Below are positions 1 to 9,160 of a DNA stretch of 64,000 nt, one piece after another (within the stretch, counting starts at the first letter, position 1; each line of letters starts with the position of its first letter). This DNA is from Pseudomonas sp. UYIF39 (lineage in GTDB: Bacteria; Pseudomonadota; Gammaproteobacteria; Pseudomonadales; Pseudomonadaceae). Location of the stretch: positions 124,001-188,000 of the forward strand of contig NZ_JALBYU010000002.1 of NCBI RefSeq assembly GCF_029963765.1, given 5' to 3'. Both the position numbers and the translations under genes were made by a program. The notes beneath the pieces are model-generated. The model ran no database searches and was not told the DNA's origin. It saw nothing but the letters and a program-made list of their open reading frames with translations.

Positions 1-1598
1 AAACCATCAAAACCCTCGCCGAACTCGGGGTGATTTTCCTGATGTTCTGCCTGGGCCTGGAGTTCAGCCTGCGCAAGCTGTTCAAAGTTGGCGCCACCGC
101 GTTCATCGCGGCGTTCCTGGAAATCGTGCTGATGATCTGGATCGGCTACGAGATCGGTCGCTGGTTCGACTGGAACACCATGGACTCGCTGTTCCTCGGC
201 GCGATCCTGGCGATTTCCTCGACCACCATCATCGTCAAGGCGCTCAACGATCTGAAAATGAAGAACGAGCGCTTTGCCCAGCTGATTTTCAGCGTGCTGA
301 TCGTCGAGGATATTCTTGGTATCGGCATCATCGCCTTGCTGTCGAGCATCGCGGTCAGCGGCACGGTTAGTTCCGGCGAAGTGTTTTCAACGGTCGGCAA
401 GCTCTCGCTGTTCATGATCGTCGCACTGGTCATCGGCATCCTGCTGGTGCCACGATTGCTGGCTTACGTGGCGAAGTTCGAAAGCAATGAGATGCTGCTG
501 ATCACGGTGTTAGGCCTGTGTTTCGGCTTCTGTCTGCTGGTGGTCAAACTTGAGTACAGCATGGTGCTCGGTGCCTTCCTGATTGGCGCGATCATGGCTG
601 AATCCCGGCAGTTGCTGAAAATCGAGCGCTTGATCGAACCGGTTCGCGACCTGTTCAGTGCGATCTTCTTTGTCGCCATTGGGCTGATGCTCGATCCGAT
701 GATTCTGCTGCAATATGCGTGGCCGATTGCGGTGATCACCGTGGCCGTGGTGCTGGGCAAAATGTTCTCCTGCGGCCTTGGCGCCTTTATCGCTGGTAAT
801 GATGGACGCACCTCACTTCGAGTCGGGATGGGGCTTTCGCAGATTGGCGAATTTTCTTTCATCATCGCGGCGCTGGGCATGACGTTGCAGGTCACCAGCA
901 ACTTCCTTTACCCGGTCGCCGTTGCCGTCTCGGTGATCACCACGTTGCTGACGCCCTACCTGATCCGCGCGGCTGATCCGCTGTCGGTCAAGCTTGCCGC
1001 GGTGATGCCGAAGCGACTGGGCAGGGTATTGGGGATGTACGGCGAATGGCTACGCAGCATCCAGCCTCAGGGCGAGGGCGCGTTGCTGGCGTCGATGATT
1101 CGGCGGATTCTGTTGCAGGTGGGGGTCAATCTGGCGCTGGTGATTGCGATCTTCTTCTCGGGTGCTTTTTTCGCCGAGCGCATGTCCGCTTACCTGCAAG
1201 ACTGGATCAGCGACCCGAGTTGGCAGAAAGCGTTGATTTGGGGCGGGGCGTTGCTGTTGTCGCTGCCGTTCCTGATCGCCGCCTATCGCAAGCTCAAGGC
1301 GCTCTCGATGCTGTTGGTGGAGATGGGCGTGAAGCCGGAGATGGCTGGCCGCCACACGCAGCGAGTGCGTCGGGTGATCGCCGAAGTGATCCCGATCCTC
1401 TCGCTGCTGGTGATTTTTCTACTGCTGGCAGCCTTGTCGGCCAGTATTCTGCCGACCAACAAGTTGCTGGTGCTGATCGTCATCGTCGCGGCCGCTATAG
1501 CGGCGCTGCTCTGGCGCTGGTTCATCCGTGTGCACACGCGGATGCAGGTGGCGTTGCTCGAAACACTGGACAACCACAAGGATTCGTCCTGGCATTAA
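1..1598 (+). CDS. CPA2-type cation:proton antiporter (KefB/KefC-like), 5' truncated
   Basis: The reading frame is open from the first bases, and the family motif around LAELGVIFLMFCLGLEFS lies at the very start, so roughly 55-65 N-terminal residues are outside the window. The remaining ~530 residues are almost all hydrophobic helices, typical of the Na+/H+ exchanger fold that swaps K+ or Na+ for H+ across the inner membrane. The segment EFSFIIAALGM and the charged helix ending GAIMAESRQLLKIERLIEPVRDLFSAIFF are characteristic of the family. The C-terminal part carries extra membrane helices and a short polar tail (HKDSSWH) instead of the TrkA-N/RCK nucleotide-binding domain of KefC, so gating by NAD or glutathione adducts is unlikely. 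The ion is not predictable. Confidence 0.88.
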   Translation, partial: TIKTLAELGVIFLMFCLGLEFSLRKLFKVGATAFIAAFLEIVLMIWIGYEIGRWFDWNTMDSLFLGAILAISSTTIIVKALNDLKMKNERFAQLIFSVLIVEDILGIGIIALLSSIAVSGTVSSGEVFSTVGKLSLFMIVALVIGILLVPRLLAYVAKFESNEMLLITVLGLCFGFCLLVVKLEYSMVLGAFLIGAIMAESRQLLKIERLIEPVRDLFSAIFFVAIGLMLDPMILLQYAWPIAVITVAVVLGKMFSCGLGAFIAGNDGRTSLRVGMGLSQIGEFSFIIAALGMTLQVTSNFLYPVAVAVSVITTLLTPYLIRAADPLSVKLAAVMPKRLGRVLGMYGEWLRSIQPQGEGALLASMIRRILLQVGVNLALVIAIFFSGAFFAERMSAYLQDWISDPSWQKALIWGGALLLSLPFLIAAYRKLKALSMLLVEMGVKPEMAGRHTQRVRRVIAEVIPILSLLVIFLLLAALSASILPTNKLLVLIVIVAAAIAALLWRWFIRVHTRMQVALLETLDNHKDSSWH

Positions 1599-1619
1599 CC
1601 CTGTGGCGCGTTAGACGTC

Positions 1620-2027
1620 TCAGCTTTCCAGCCAGACATCCCGCGCCCAGTGCCACACCGATTCCCAGGTTTCTTCGGCGATCAGCTCTTCTTCGGCCAA
1701 CCACAGCACCACGGTGCCGTCTTCTTCGACCAGGTAGTAGTTGTCACCGTCCTGGCAGATCGGAATCATGCTGCGATCAATACCCGCATCCCAGGCGTTG
1801 GCGGCAACGTCCGGCAGATAGGTGTGGGATTGTGGGTCGGTAACGGTCACCGGCTCCAGGCTGCCGTAGACGACGTCGCTGACGGTCAGCAAAAACTCTC
1901 TGAAGACAAACGGAATGTCGATGAACAGCTGTTCTTCGATTTCCACCAGCTGATCTTCGTCGGGCAACTCCAAGGGGACCGGTACCGGTTCGTTGGCTTC
2001 ACGCAGTTGTTCGATGATTTCTTCCAC
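1620..2027 (-). CDS. SMI1/KNR4-family protein
   Basis: A 135-residue acidic protein with GTG start, preceded by a GAGG ribosome-binding site 9 bases upstream. The N-terminal helix, the LPDEDQLVEIEEQL stretch and the later DGDNYYLVEEDGTVVLW strand pattern match the SMI1/KNR4 (SUKH) fold. Family members act as intracellular immunity proteins in contact-dependent toxin systems or as stand-alone housekeeping proteins. No toxin gene is adjacent and the gene sits alone between convergent and co-directional neighbours, so an orphan housekeeping role is as likely as immunity. The family call is fairly good; the function is unknown. Confidence 0.7.
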   Translation of the reverse strand: MEEIIEQLREANEPVPVPLELPDEDQLVEIEEQLFIDIPFVFREFLLTVSDVVYGSLEPVTVTDPQSHTYLPDVAANAWDAGIDRSMIPICQDGDNYYLVEEDGTVVLWLAEEELIAEETWESVWHWARDVWLES

Positions 2028-2109
2028 GTCCGGGATCCTCTTGCTTGATGGCGCGGTTTAGTTGGGGCGGTTTATACAGTAGCTCGCTATAGATGCAACT
2101 GCGAAATAG

Positions 2110-2135
2110 AAAACCCCAGCCAGGGCTGGGGTTTT
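2110..2135 (-). terminator. Bidirectional rho-independent terminator
   Basis: A perfect 12-base inverted repeat, AAAACCCCAGCC followed by AG and GGCTGGGGTTTT, gives a GC stem flanked by A and T tracts on both strands. It lies just after the stop of the Tim44-domain gene and before the SMI1-like gene on the minus strand. Confidence 0.85.
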
Positions 2136-2163
2136 CATTACAGCATGCTTAACGCGGGAGGGA

Positions 2164-3036
2164 TCAGCCGTTCTGGCGGATACCGGCGACTAGCCAAGGC
2201 TGGTTTTCGCCCTGCGGACGTTCCATGTTCCAGCTTTCGCTGAACACTTCGCCCTGGTCGAAACGAGAGGTCTTCGACACACCGGTGAAGGTCAGGGTGG
2301 CGATGGTCTTGTCGGCACGATCATCCACGCCGTCCAGTTGAACATTGAGGTTATCAATGTAGGTGGACTGGAAACCGTCGCCCAGATCGGCACGTTCGCG
2401 CTTGAGGAACTCCAGCAGTTGCGGGGTCACGAACTCGGCGATCTTGTCCATTTCGTTGGCGTCCCAGTGTTGCTGCAGGGACTGGAAGTGGTTGCGGGCT
2501 GCTTCAATGAAGTTCTTTTCATTGAACCAGGCCGGAGCGTTGATCACCGGACGAGCGGCAACCGGTGCTGCCGAACCGCCGAAGATCGAACCGCCAGCAG
2601 GCTTCTGTTCGAACACTTCACGCTGTATCGGTGCGCCAGCTGGAGCCATGTGCTCCTGCTGCTTGCGACGACGAGCGGCGATGAAACGGAAAATCAGAAA
2701 GGCGATGACCGCCATGATCAGGATGTCGAAGATCTGCATGCCCTGGAAGCCGCCGCCCATGAACATGGAGGCCAACAGGCCACCGGCAGCGATACCGGCC
2801 AGAGGGCCGAGCCAGCGCGAAGCACCACCGGCCTTGGCAGCAGCGCCCGCGGCACCGGCCGCACCGGCAGTGGCAGCAGCACCGCCTACGCCAGGAGAAG
2901 AAGGAGCCATTTGGCTGGTCTGGTGAGTCGGCGCAGCGCCGGAGCTCTTACCGCCACCAAAGCGCTTGGCGTTGGCGTCGAGGCTCATCGTCAGGCCGAT
3001 GCACAACGCCATGGCGATGCTAAGAAAACGTTTCAT
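2164..3036 (-). CDS. Tim44-like domain membrane protein
   Basis: The start is placed at MKRFLSIAMALCIGLTMSLDANA, a signal-peptide-like segment; an upstream in-frame codon at 3051 would put polar residues before it. After a Gly/Ala-rich low-complexity stretch (about 30-75), two hydrophobic segments with GG-rich turns follow (about 75-120), then basic AARRRKQQE. The C-terminal ~130 residues (AWFNEKNFIEAARNHFQSLQQHWDANEMDKIAEFVTP) form the Tim44-like domain also found in bacterial membrane proteins. In mitochondria the domain docks the import motor on the membrane; in bacteria the role is not established. Length of 290 residues is normal for Pseudomonas homologues. The gene is monocistronic, with a strong terminator directly downstream. 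Confidence 0.85.
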   Translation of the reverse strand: MKRFLSIAMALCIGLTMSLDANAKRFGGGKSSGAAPTHQTSQMAPSSPGVGGAAATAGAAGAAGAAAKAGGASRWLGPLAGIAAGGLLASMFMGGGFQGMQIFDILIMAVIAFLIFRFIAARRRKQQEHMAPAGAPIQREVFEQKPAGGSIFGGSAAPVAARPVINAPAWFNEKNFIEAARNHFQSLQQHWDANEMDKIAEFVTPQLLEFLKRERADLGDGFQSTYIDNLNVQLDGVDDRADKTIATLTFTGVSKTSRFDQGEVFSESWNMERPQGENQPWLVAGIRQNG

Positions 3037-3214
3037 AAAGGGAATTCCCATTTGTGGATGGCACGCGCGCCATGTTGCACAGCTGAAGTGTTACTGGCTA
3101 GCGGCAGAGTGTTTCGGGCTTTTGCCTGACAGGTTGCGTTCAGCTTCAGTCAGCGCAATAAGGCCTGTTAACTTTGGTCCGTAGGATAGGTGGATAAGTT
3201 CTGTAGGAAGGGGC

Positions 3215-3655
3215 CTAGCGGCGCAGCGCCAGCATGGCCACACCGGCTGTAATCAGGCCGATTCCACCCCATTGGCGCAGGTCGAGTTTTTCGCCCAGCA
3301 GGATCACGCCGAGCACCGCCACCAGTACCACGCTGAGCTTGTCCACCGGAGCGACCAGTGAGGCCGGCCCCAGTTTCAGTGCGCGGAAGTAGCAGATCCA
3401 CGAGGCACCGGTGGCCAGTCCCGACAGCAGCAGGAACAGGTAGCTCCTGGCAGAGATCGATCCTAATGACTGATATTGGCCCGTGGCGTACAAAATCAAG
3501 GCCAGGCTGACCAAAACCACCAGGGTACGCAGTAGGGTGGCGAAGTCGGAGTTGACGTTTTCGATACCGATTTTCGCGAAAATGGCGGTCATGGCGGCAA
3601 AGGCTGCCGACATCAGGGCCCAGAATGTCCAGGAAGAAAAGAAGCCTGAGCCCAT
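3215..3655 (-). CDS. Half-size EamA (DMT) family permease
   Basis: The start MGSGFFSSWTFWALMSAAFAAMTAIFAKIG is preceded by AGAGGAAT at proper spacing, and the ~30 residues upstream in the same frame are polar and not credible. The 146-residue protein has five hydrophobic helices and one EamA repeat, ending in GGIGLITAGVAMLALRR. Full-length drug/metabolite transporters have two such repeats (ten helices), so this one must act as a homo- or heterodimer, as known for single-repeat family members. The motif RALKLGPASLVAPVDKLSVVLVAVLGVILLGEKL is the typical core. The substrate is unknown. Confidence 0.85.
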   Translation of the reverse strand: MGSGFFSSWTFWALMSAAFAAMTAIFAKIGIENVNSDFATLLRTLVVLVSLALILYATGQYQSLGSISARSYLFLLLSGLATGASWICYFRALKLGPASLVAPVDKLSVVLVAVLGVILLGEKLDLRQWGGIGLITAGVAMLALRR

Positions 3656-3711
3656 GCATATTCCTCTGTGTAGGTCGTTCCCATGCAGAGCCTGGGAACG
3701 ATCAGGCCGTA

Positions 3712-5895
3712 CTAAATGGCTTCCAGCTTCGCATAACCCAGCATCAGCCACTTGCTGCCTTCGCTGAAGTTCACCTGCACCCGGGCCTGAGCCCCGGCAC
3801 CTTCGAAGTTCAGGATCACGCCGTCGCCAAACACCGAATGCCGTACGGCCTGGCCGAGGCTGAACCCGGTATCCGGGATCTCGCTACCGCCAAACAGGCT
3901 GCTGGAGCTCTGCTGCTGGCCACCGCCGAACGGACGGCTGACGCTGTTGGACAGCCGCACTTCCTGGATCAGGCCTTTCGGCACTTCACGTACGAAACGC
4001 GACACCTTGTTGTAAGTCTCGCTGCCGTACAGGCGTCGGGTCTCAGCATAGGTCATCACCAGGTTCTGCATGGCCCGGGTGATACCGACGTAGGCCAAAC
4101 GGCGCTCCTCTTCAAGACGACCCGGTTCTTCAAGGCTCATCTTGTGCGGGAACAGGCCTTCTTCCATGCCCACCAGGAACACGTAAGGGAATTCCAGACC
4201 TTTGGCGCTGTGCAAAGTCATCAACTGAATGCTGTCTTCGTGCTCGTCGGCCTGAGTATCTCCGGCCTCCAGCGACGCGTGACCGAGGAACGCCGCCAAT
4301 GGCGTCAGGTCTTCGTCTTCTTCAGCGTTTTCGAAGTTGCGCGCGGCGCTGACCAGCTCCTCAAGGTTTTCTACCCGGGCCTGGCCTTTCTCGCCTTTTT
4401 CCGCTTCGTGGTAGGCGATCAGCCCGGACTGCTCGATGACGGTCTGCGTCATCAGATGCAGCGGCATTTCCATGCACTTGGCGGCGAGGTTCTCGATCAG
4501 CTCAATAAATGCGCCCAGCGCGCCAGCGGCACGGCCGGTCAGGCCTTTGTTAGCCACCAGCAAGCTCATGGCTTCCCACATCGACACATCGCTGTGACGG
4601 GCATGGTCGCGGATCGCTTCAACGGTTTTCTCGCCGATACCGCGGGCCGGAACGTTGATCACCCGTTCCAGCGCTGCATCGTTGCCACGACCTTCCAGCA
4701 AACGCAGGTAGGCCATGGCGTTTTTGATTTCTGCCCGTTCGAAGAAGCGCTGACCGCCGTAGATTCGGTACGGAATGCGCTCACGCAGCAAGGCTTCTTC
4801 CAAAACGCGTGATTGGGCGTTGGAGCGGTACAAAATCGCGATATCGCTGCGGGCCAAGCCGGTTTTCAGCGCGCTTTCGATGGTTTCCACCACGTAGCGT
4901 GCTTCATCGTGTTCGTTGAACGCGGCGTACAGGTTGATTGCTTCGCCTTCGCCGCCGTCGGTCCACAGTTCTTTGCCCATGCGCCCAGTGTTATTGGCGA
5001 TCAGGGCGTTGGCCGCTTTAAGGATGCCGGCGGTGGAGCGGTAGTTCTGCTCCAGACGAATGGTCTCGGCATCCGGGAAATCGTCGGAATACTGATAGAT
5101 GTTCTCGATTTTCGCGCCGCGCCAGCCGTAGATCGACTGATCGTCGTCGCCGACCACCATCAGGCTGTCGCCGCCCTTGGCCAGCAGACGCAACCAGGCG
5201 TACTGCACGGCGTTGGTGTCCTGGAACTCGTCCACCAGAATGTGCCGGAAGCGCTTCTGATAGTGCGCCAGCAGGCCCGGATGATCGCGCCACAGATCGA
5301 GGGCGCGCAGCAGCAATTCGGAGAAGTCGATCACGCCAGCGCGCAGGCACGCAGCCTCATAGGCTTCATAAATGCTGCGCATGGTTGCCAGGAACAGGTC
5401 GCCGCTGGCTTGAATGTGTTGCGGACGCAGACCTTCGTCTTTCTGCCCGTTGATGAACCATTGGGCCTGACGGGCCGGCCAGCGTTGTTCGTCCAGGCCC
5501 AGCTCGCGGATCACCCGCTTGACCAGCCGTTGCTGGTCGTCGCTGTCGAGAATCTGGAAAGTCTGGCTCAGGCCGGCTTCCTGCCAGTGCGCCCGCAACA
5601 AGCGGTGCGCCAGGCCGTGGAAGGTGCCGACCCACATACCGGCCGGGTTGATACCCATCAACTGCTCGATGCGATGGCGCATCTCGGCAGCGGCCTTATT
5701 GGTGAAGGTCACCGACAGGATGGAGTGGGGCGAGGCGTTTTCGACCTGGATCAACCAGGCGATACGGTGCACCAGCACTCGGGTTTTACCGGAACCAGCA
5801 CCGGCCAGGACCAACTGACGACCCACGGAGGCAGCTACGGCCTGGCGTTGGGCATCGTTGAGGGAGTTCAGCAGAAGGGAGAGATCATCGCGCAT
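3712..5895 (-). CDS. uvrD: DNA helicase II (UvrD)
   Basis: 727 residues, the usual length of Pseudomonas UvrD. Superfamily 1A helicase motifs are complete: Q motif LNDAQRQAV, Walker A AGAGSGKT at residues 31-38, Walker B VDEFQDTN near 220, GDDDQSIYGWRGA, LEQNYRST, and LMTLHSAKGLEFPYVFLVGMEEGLFPH before VGITRA. The C-terminal SH3-like tail (GQAVRHSVFGDGVILNFEG) marks UvrD rather than Rep. The enzyme unwinds DNA 3' to 5' in nucleotide excision repair (removing UvrC and the cut oligonucleotide) and methyl-directed mismatch repair, and strips RecA from DNA. No LexA-type box was recognised in the upstream region, so SOS control is not evident. Confidence 0.97.
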   Translation of the reverse strand: MRDDLSLLLNSLNDAQRQAVAASVGRQLVLAGAGSGKTRVLVHRIAWLIQVENASPHSILSVTFTNKAAAEMRHRIEQLMGINPAGMWVGTFHGLAHRLLRAHWQEAGLSQTFQILDSDDQQRLVKRVIRELGLDEQRWPARQAQWFINGQKDEGLRPQHIQASGDLFLATMRSIYEAYEAACLRAGVIDFSELLLRALDLWRDHPGLLAHYQKRFRHILVDEFQDTNAVQYAWLRLLAKGGDSLMVVGDDDQSIYGWRGAKIENIYQYSDDFPDAETIRLEQNYRSTAGILKAANALIANNTGRMGKELWTDGGEGEAINLYAAFNEHDEARYVVETIESALKTGLARSDIAILYRSNAQSRVLEEALLRERIPYRIYGGQRFFERAEIKNAMAYLRLLEGRGNDAALERVINVPARGIGEKTVEAIRDHARHSDVSMWEAMSLLVANKGLTGRAAGALGAFIELIENLAAKCMEMPLHLMTQTVIEQSGLIAYHEAEKGEKGQARVENLEELVSAARNFENAEEDEDLTPLAAFLGHASLEAGDTQADEHEDSIQLMTLHSAKGLEFPYVFLVGMEEGLFPHKMSLEEPGRLEEERRLAYVGITRAMQNLVMTYAETRRLYGSETYNKVSRFVREVPKGLIQEVRLSNSVSRPFGGGQQQSSSSLFGGSEIPDTGFSLGQAVRHSVFGDGVILNFEGAGAQARVQVNFSEGSKWLMLGYAKLEAI

Positions 5896-6151
5896 CGGGG
5901 CATTCTAGGGGGCGGCGTCACACCGGGCAAACCCTGCATTGTTTTAGCCGATGAAAGATAGGTGCAGGACGACCGGTCGGTCACTGGCTGCAGGTGTTGG
6001 CGGGGCTCGCTTGGCTGCTTTTACACGGGGCCAGCAGTCGATACTTTGGTCTATTTATGATCTGGGGCAGTTTGGTCCGGGCATTTGCTTGTGTATGCTC
6101 CGTCGACGTTTCGGGCGCATGCTCACCATTATAAGAACAAGAACATTGCCT

Positions 6152-9025
6152 ATGACCCTCAGCACCGACCTGTCGGGCCCCGTTGTGGAGCCCCGGGTTA
6201 TCCGCAAACAGTACGCCATGGAAATGGCGGTCGAACGCACGCGTCTGCTTTATCAGGGCTCGTTGCTGCCCACGTTATTCATGTTGATCAACGGTCTGGT
6301 CTGCGCTGGCTTGCTTTGGAGTCCGCAGCGTTACTTCCTGGTCAGCGTCTGGCTGGTGTGGCTGTTGTCGCTGGTGGCGTTGCGGGTGATTCAAGTCGCG
6401 GCCTTCGATTCGGCGATACCCAATCGTCAGGCCCATCCGATTTGGCGCCGCATGTTTTTGCTGGGGTCGGCCATGACCGGCCTGACCCTGGCTGGCGCCG
6501 GCATTGCCCTGGTACCCGCCGATAACTTCATGCAACAAGCCTGGGTGTTCGGCCTGATCGGCGCCGCAGCGCTTTCGGCCAGCGTTGCCTACGCGGTCAG
6601 CCTGCCGGCGTTCCTGTCCTTTACCTTGCCCTGTCTGTTGCCGGCCATCGGCTATCTGTTCTGGGGTGGCGATGAACAAGATCAGGGCTGGGGCTGGTTC
6701 GGTCTGATTTTACTGGGCGCGTTGAGTGTGGTCGCCTGGCAGGTCAATCGGCTCATCGATAGCGGACTGTTGCGGCGCTTCCAGAATCAGGCACTGATCG
6801 AACACTTGCAGCAGGCCCAAAGCAGCAGCGATCAGCTCAATCAAAAGCTGGGCAAGGAAATCGACCAGCGCCGTCGTGCCGAAGACGAACTGCGGCAAAT
6901 TCAGATCGAACTGGAAAGCCGCGTTGCTCAGCGCAGCCTGGAGCTGGACGCCGCCAATCAAGCCCTGAGCAAGAGTGAAGCGCGTCTGGCGCTGGCGTTG
7001 AAGGCCAGTGAGCTCGGGTTGTGGGACTGGAACCTGCAAACCGACGAAGTCCATCACACCCATCTACAGGAACTGTTCGGCCTGGAGCCGGAATTTGTGA
7101 CGGCGATGCTTCGCCACCTCAAGCCGCGCCTGCACCCCGATGACTTGCCGTCGCTCAAGCGTGCGCTGGTCGAGCATTTGAAGGGCCGCAGCGAGGACTA
7201 CCAGATTGAGTACCGCGTGCGCCACGGCGATGGCCACTGGGTCTGGATCGAAGACCGTGGTCGAGCCGTTGAGCGCGGCGAAAATGGCCGAGTGATCCGC
7301 ATGGTCGGCACCCGTCGCGACATCAGCGTCAGCAAAGGTCTGGAAGAACAGCGGCAATTGGCCGCGACGGTGTTCGAAGCCGCCAGCGAAGGCATCGTGA
7401 TTTTCGATCCGAATTACGCGCTGATCGCGGTCAATCAGGCCTTCAGCCGAGTCACCGGCTATGACTTTGAAGACATGATCGGACGCAACGTGGTCGAGTT
7501 GCCGTGTAGCCGCGATGCCCGTCGACACTACGGGGCGATTCATCAGGCGCTGGAGCAGCACGGCAGTTGGCAGGGCGAGCTGGTAGAAACCCGCAAGAAT
7601 GGCGAGTTGTATCCGCAATGGTTGCAACTGAACGCTGTGCGCGATGCTCGAGGAAATGTAAGCCATATCGTGGGCTTCTTCGCCGATCTATCGGCTCGGC
7701 GCGAATCTGAAGAGCGCATGCGTTACCTGACTCATTACGACGAATTGACGGGTCTGGCTAACCGTTCACTGTTCCGCGAACGACTCAGCGAGGCCCATCA
7801 GCGGGTGCGTCAGGGCGGCCACCGCAGTCTGGCGTTGCTGCACATCAATCTGGATCGTTTCAAGCTGCTCAACGACAGCCTTGGCCATGAAGTCGCCGAC
7901 CAGCTCTTGCAGAAGATGGCCCGGCGGCTGGTCAATGCATTGCCTGAAGCAGACACCATCGCTCGTTTATCCGGCGATGAGTTTGCCGTGTTGTTCAATG
8001 CCTACGGCAACCTGTCGAGTCTGGCGCGAGTGGCGACCCGACTGTCGAACAAGCTGCGTTTGCCGATCACTGTCGAGGGCCATGAACTGGTTGTTAGCGC
8101 GTCCATGGGCATCAGTATGTTGCCGGACAACGCGCGAGAAATTTCCGCGCTGGTCCATCAGTCAAATATGGCCATGCAGCACGCCAAACACTTGGGCGGA
8201 AATAACTTCCAGTTCTACACCGACAGTCTGCAAGCCAGCACGCTGGAGCGCTTGCAGCTGGAAAATCAGCTGCGTAAGGCTATTGAAGAGAAGCAGCTGA
8301 AGGTGTTTTACCAACCGAAGCTGTGCCTCGCCACGGGCCGCCTGAATGCCGCCGAGGCGCTGGTGCGCTGGGATCACCCGACCATGGGCCGTGTGCCGCC
8401 GGGGGACTTCATCGGCCTGGCCGAGGAAACCGGGTTGATCGGCCCGATCGGCGAGTTCGTATTGCGTCAGGCCTGCTGGCAAGCCTGTGAGTGGCAGCGT
8501 CAGGGGCTTGAACCGATTCGGGTGTCGGTCAATCTGTCGGTGCATCAATTGCGTCAGGGCAAACTGGTCAGCCTGGTGCGTCAGGTGCTGGAGGAAACCG
8601 GTCTGGCGCCGCATTACCTCGAGCTGGAACTCACCGAAAGTCAGTTGCTGGACAGCGTTGAACACATCATCGCGACCTTCCAGCAATTGCGTGATTTGGG
8701 GGTTAAGTTGGCGATTGATGACTTTGGCACCGGGTACTCGTCCCTGAGCTACCTCAAGCGCATCCCGGTGGATTACGTGAAGATCGATCAGGCGTTTATC
8801 CGCGGTCTGGGGGAGGGTAGCGAGGATGCGTCGATCACCCGGGCAATCATTGCCATGGCGCACGGCTTGTCGCTCAAAGTGGTGGCCGAGGGTGTGGAGC
8901 GGACAGAGCAGTTGGAGTTTTTGATAGCCGAGCACTGCGATGAAGTACAGGGCTATTTGATTAGCCGCCCGGTCGAGGCCGAAGGCCTGGCAGCACTGTT
9001 GCGTGCGGACGCGAAACCCTTATAG
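6152..9025 (+). CDS. Membrane PAS-GGDEF-EAL cyclic-di-GMP protein
   Basis: The start is taken at MTLSTDLSGP, since upstream in-frame codons overlap the promoter region. The 957-residue protein has five or six hydrophobic helices (about 40-210), a coiled coil with LEHLQQAQSSSDQLNQKL (about 220-275), two PAS/PAC domains (about 280-400 and 400-520), a GGDEF domain with the variant signature SGDEF at about 607, and an EAL domain from about 700. The EAL domain keeps EALVRW, ELTESQLL, DDFGTGYSS, VKID and EGVE, so c-di-GMP phosphodiesterase activity is plausible; the GGDEF half may be catalytically active, or only bind GTP and regulate the EAL half. The gene is divergent from uvrD and appears monocistronic. 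The ligand of the PAS domains cannot be predicted. Confidence 0.93.
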   Translation: MTLSTDLSGPVVEPRVIRKQYAMEMAVERTRLLYQGSLLPTLFMLINGLVCAGLLWSPQRYFLVSVWLVWLLSLVALRVIQVAAFDSAIPNRQAHPIWRRMFLLGSAMTGLTLAGAGIALVPADNFMQQAWVFGLIGAAALSASVAYAVSLPAFLSFTLPCLLPAIGYLFWGGDEQDQGWGWFGLILLGALSVVAWQVNRLIDSGLLRRFQNQALIEHLQQAQSSSDQLNQKLGKEIDQRRRAEDELRQIQIELESRVAQRSLELDAANQALSKSEARLALALKASELGLWDWNLQTDEVHHTHLQELFGLEPEFVTAMLRHLKPRLHPDDLPSLKRALVEHLKGRSEDYQIEYRVRHGDGHWVWIEDRGRAVERGENGRVIRMVGTRRDISVSKGLEEQRQLAATVFEAASEGIVIFDPNYALIAVNQAFSRVTGYDFEDMIGRNVVELPCSRDARRHYGAIHQALEQHGSWQGELVETRKNGELYPQWLQLNAVRDARGNVSHIVGFFADLSARRESEERMRYLTHYDELTGLANRSLFRERLSEAHQRVRQGGHRSLALLHINLDRFKLLNDSLGHEVADQLLQKMARRLVNALPEADTIARLSGDEFAVLFNAYGNLSSLARVATRLSNKLRLPITVEGHELVVSASMGISMLPDNAREISALVHQSNMAMQHAKHLGGNNFQFYTDSLQASTLERLQLENQLRKAIEEKQLKVFYQPKLCLATGRLNAAEALVRWDHPTMGRVPPGDFIGLAEETGLIGPIGEFVLRQACWQACEWQRQGLEPIRVSVNLSVHQLRQGKLVSLVRQVLEETGLAPHYLELELTESQLLDSVEHIIATFQQLRDLGVKLAIDDFGTGYSSLSYLKRIPVDYVKIDQAFIRGLGEGSEDASITRAIIAMAHGLSLKVVAEGVERTEQLEFLIAEHCDEVQGYLISRPVEAEGLAALLRADAKPL

Positions 9026-9098
9026 GGGCTACATGGAGCGCATGTGGCGTGAAATGGGGACATCGAGTTACGCATTGAGCAGGCAAAAAGCCGATTCA

Positions 9099-9113
9099 TG
9101 TAGTATAACTACA
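9099..9113. promoter_or_regulatory. Palindromic operator (HexR-box-like)
   Basis: TGTAGT-ATA-ACTACA has perfect 6-base arms and resembles the gammaproteobacterial HexR consensus (TGTAAT, three A/T bases, ATTACA). It lies about 47 bases before the start of the RpiR-family gene, at a position suited to autorepression. Confidence 0.6.
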
Positions 9114-9160
9114 AGCGTGCTACATCCCCGGCACCTGCCAATAACAAAGAGTCCAGCCCT

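Noticed and set aside
5896-6151. SOS (LexA) box upstream of uvrD
   Set aside because: No CTG-N10-CAG arrangement of good quality was found in the divergent region.
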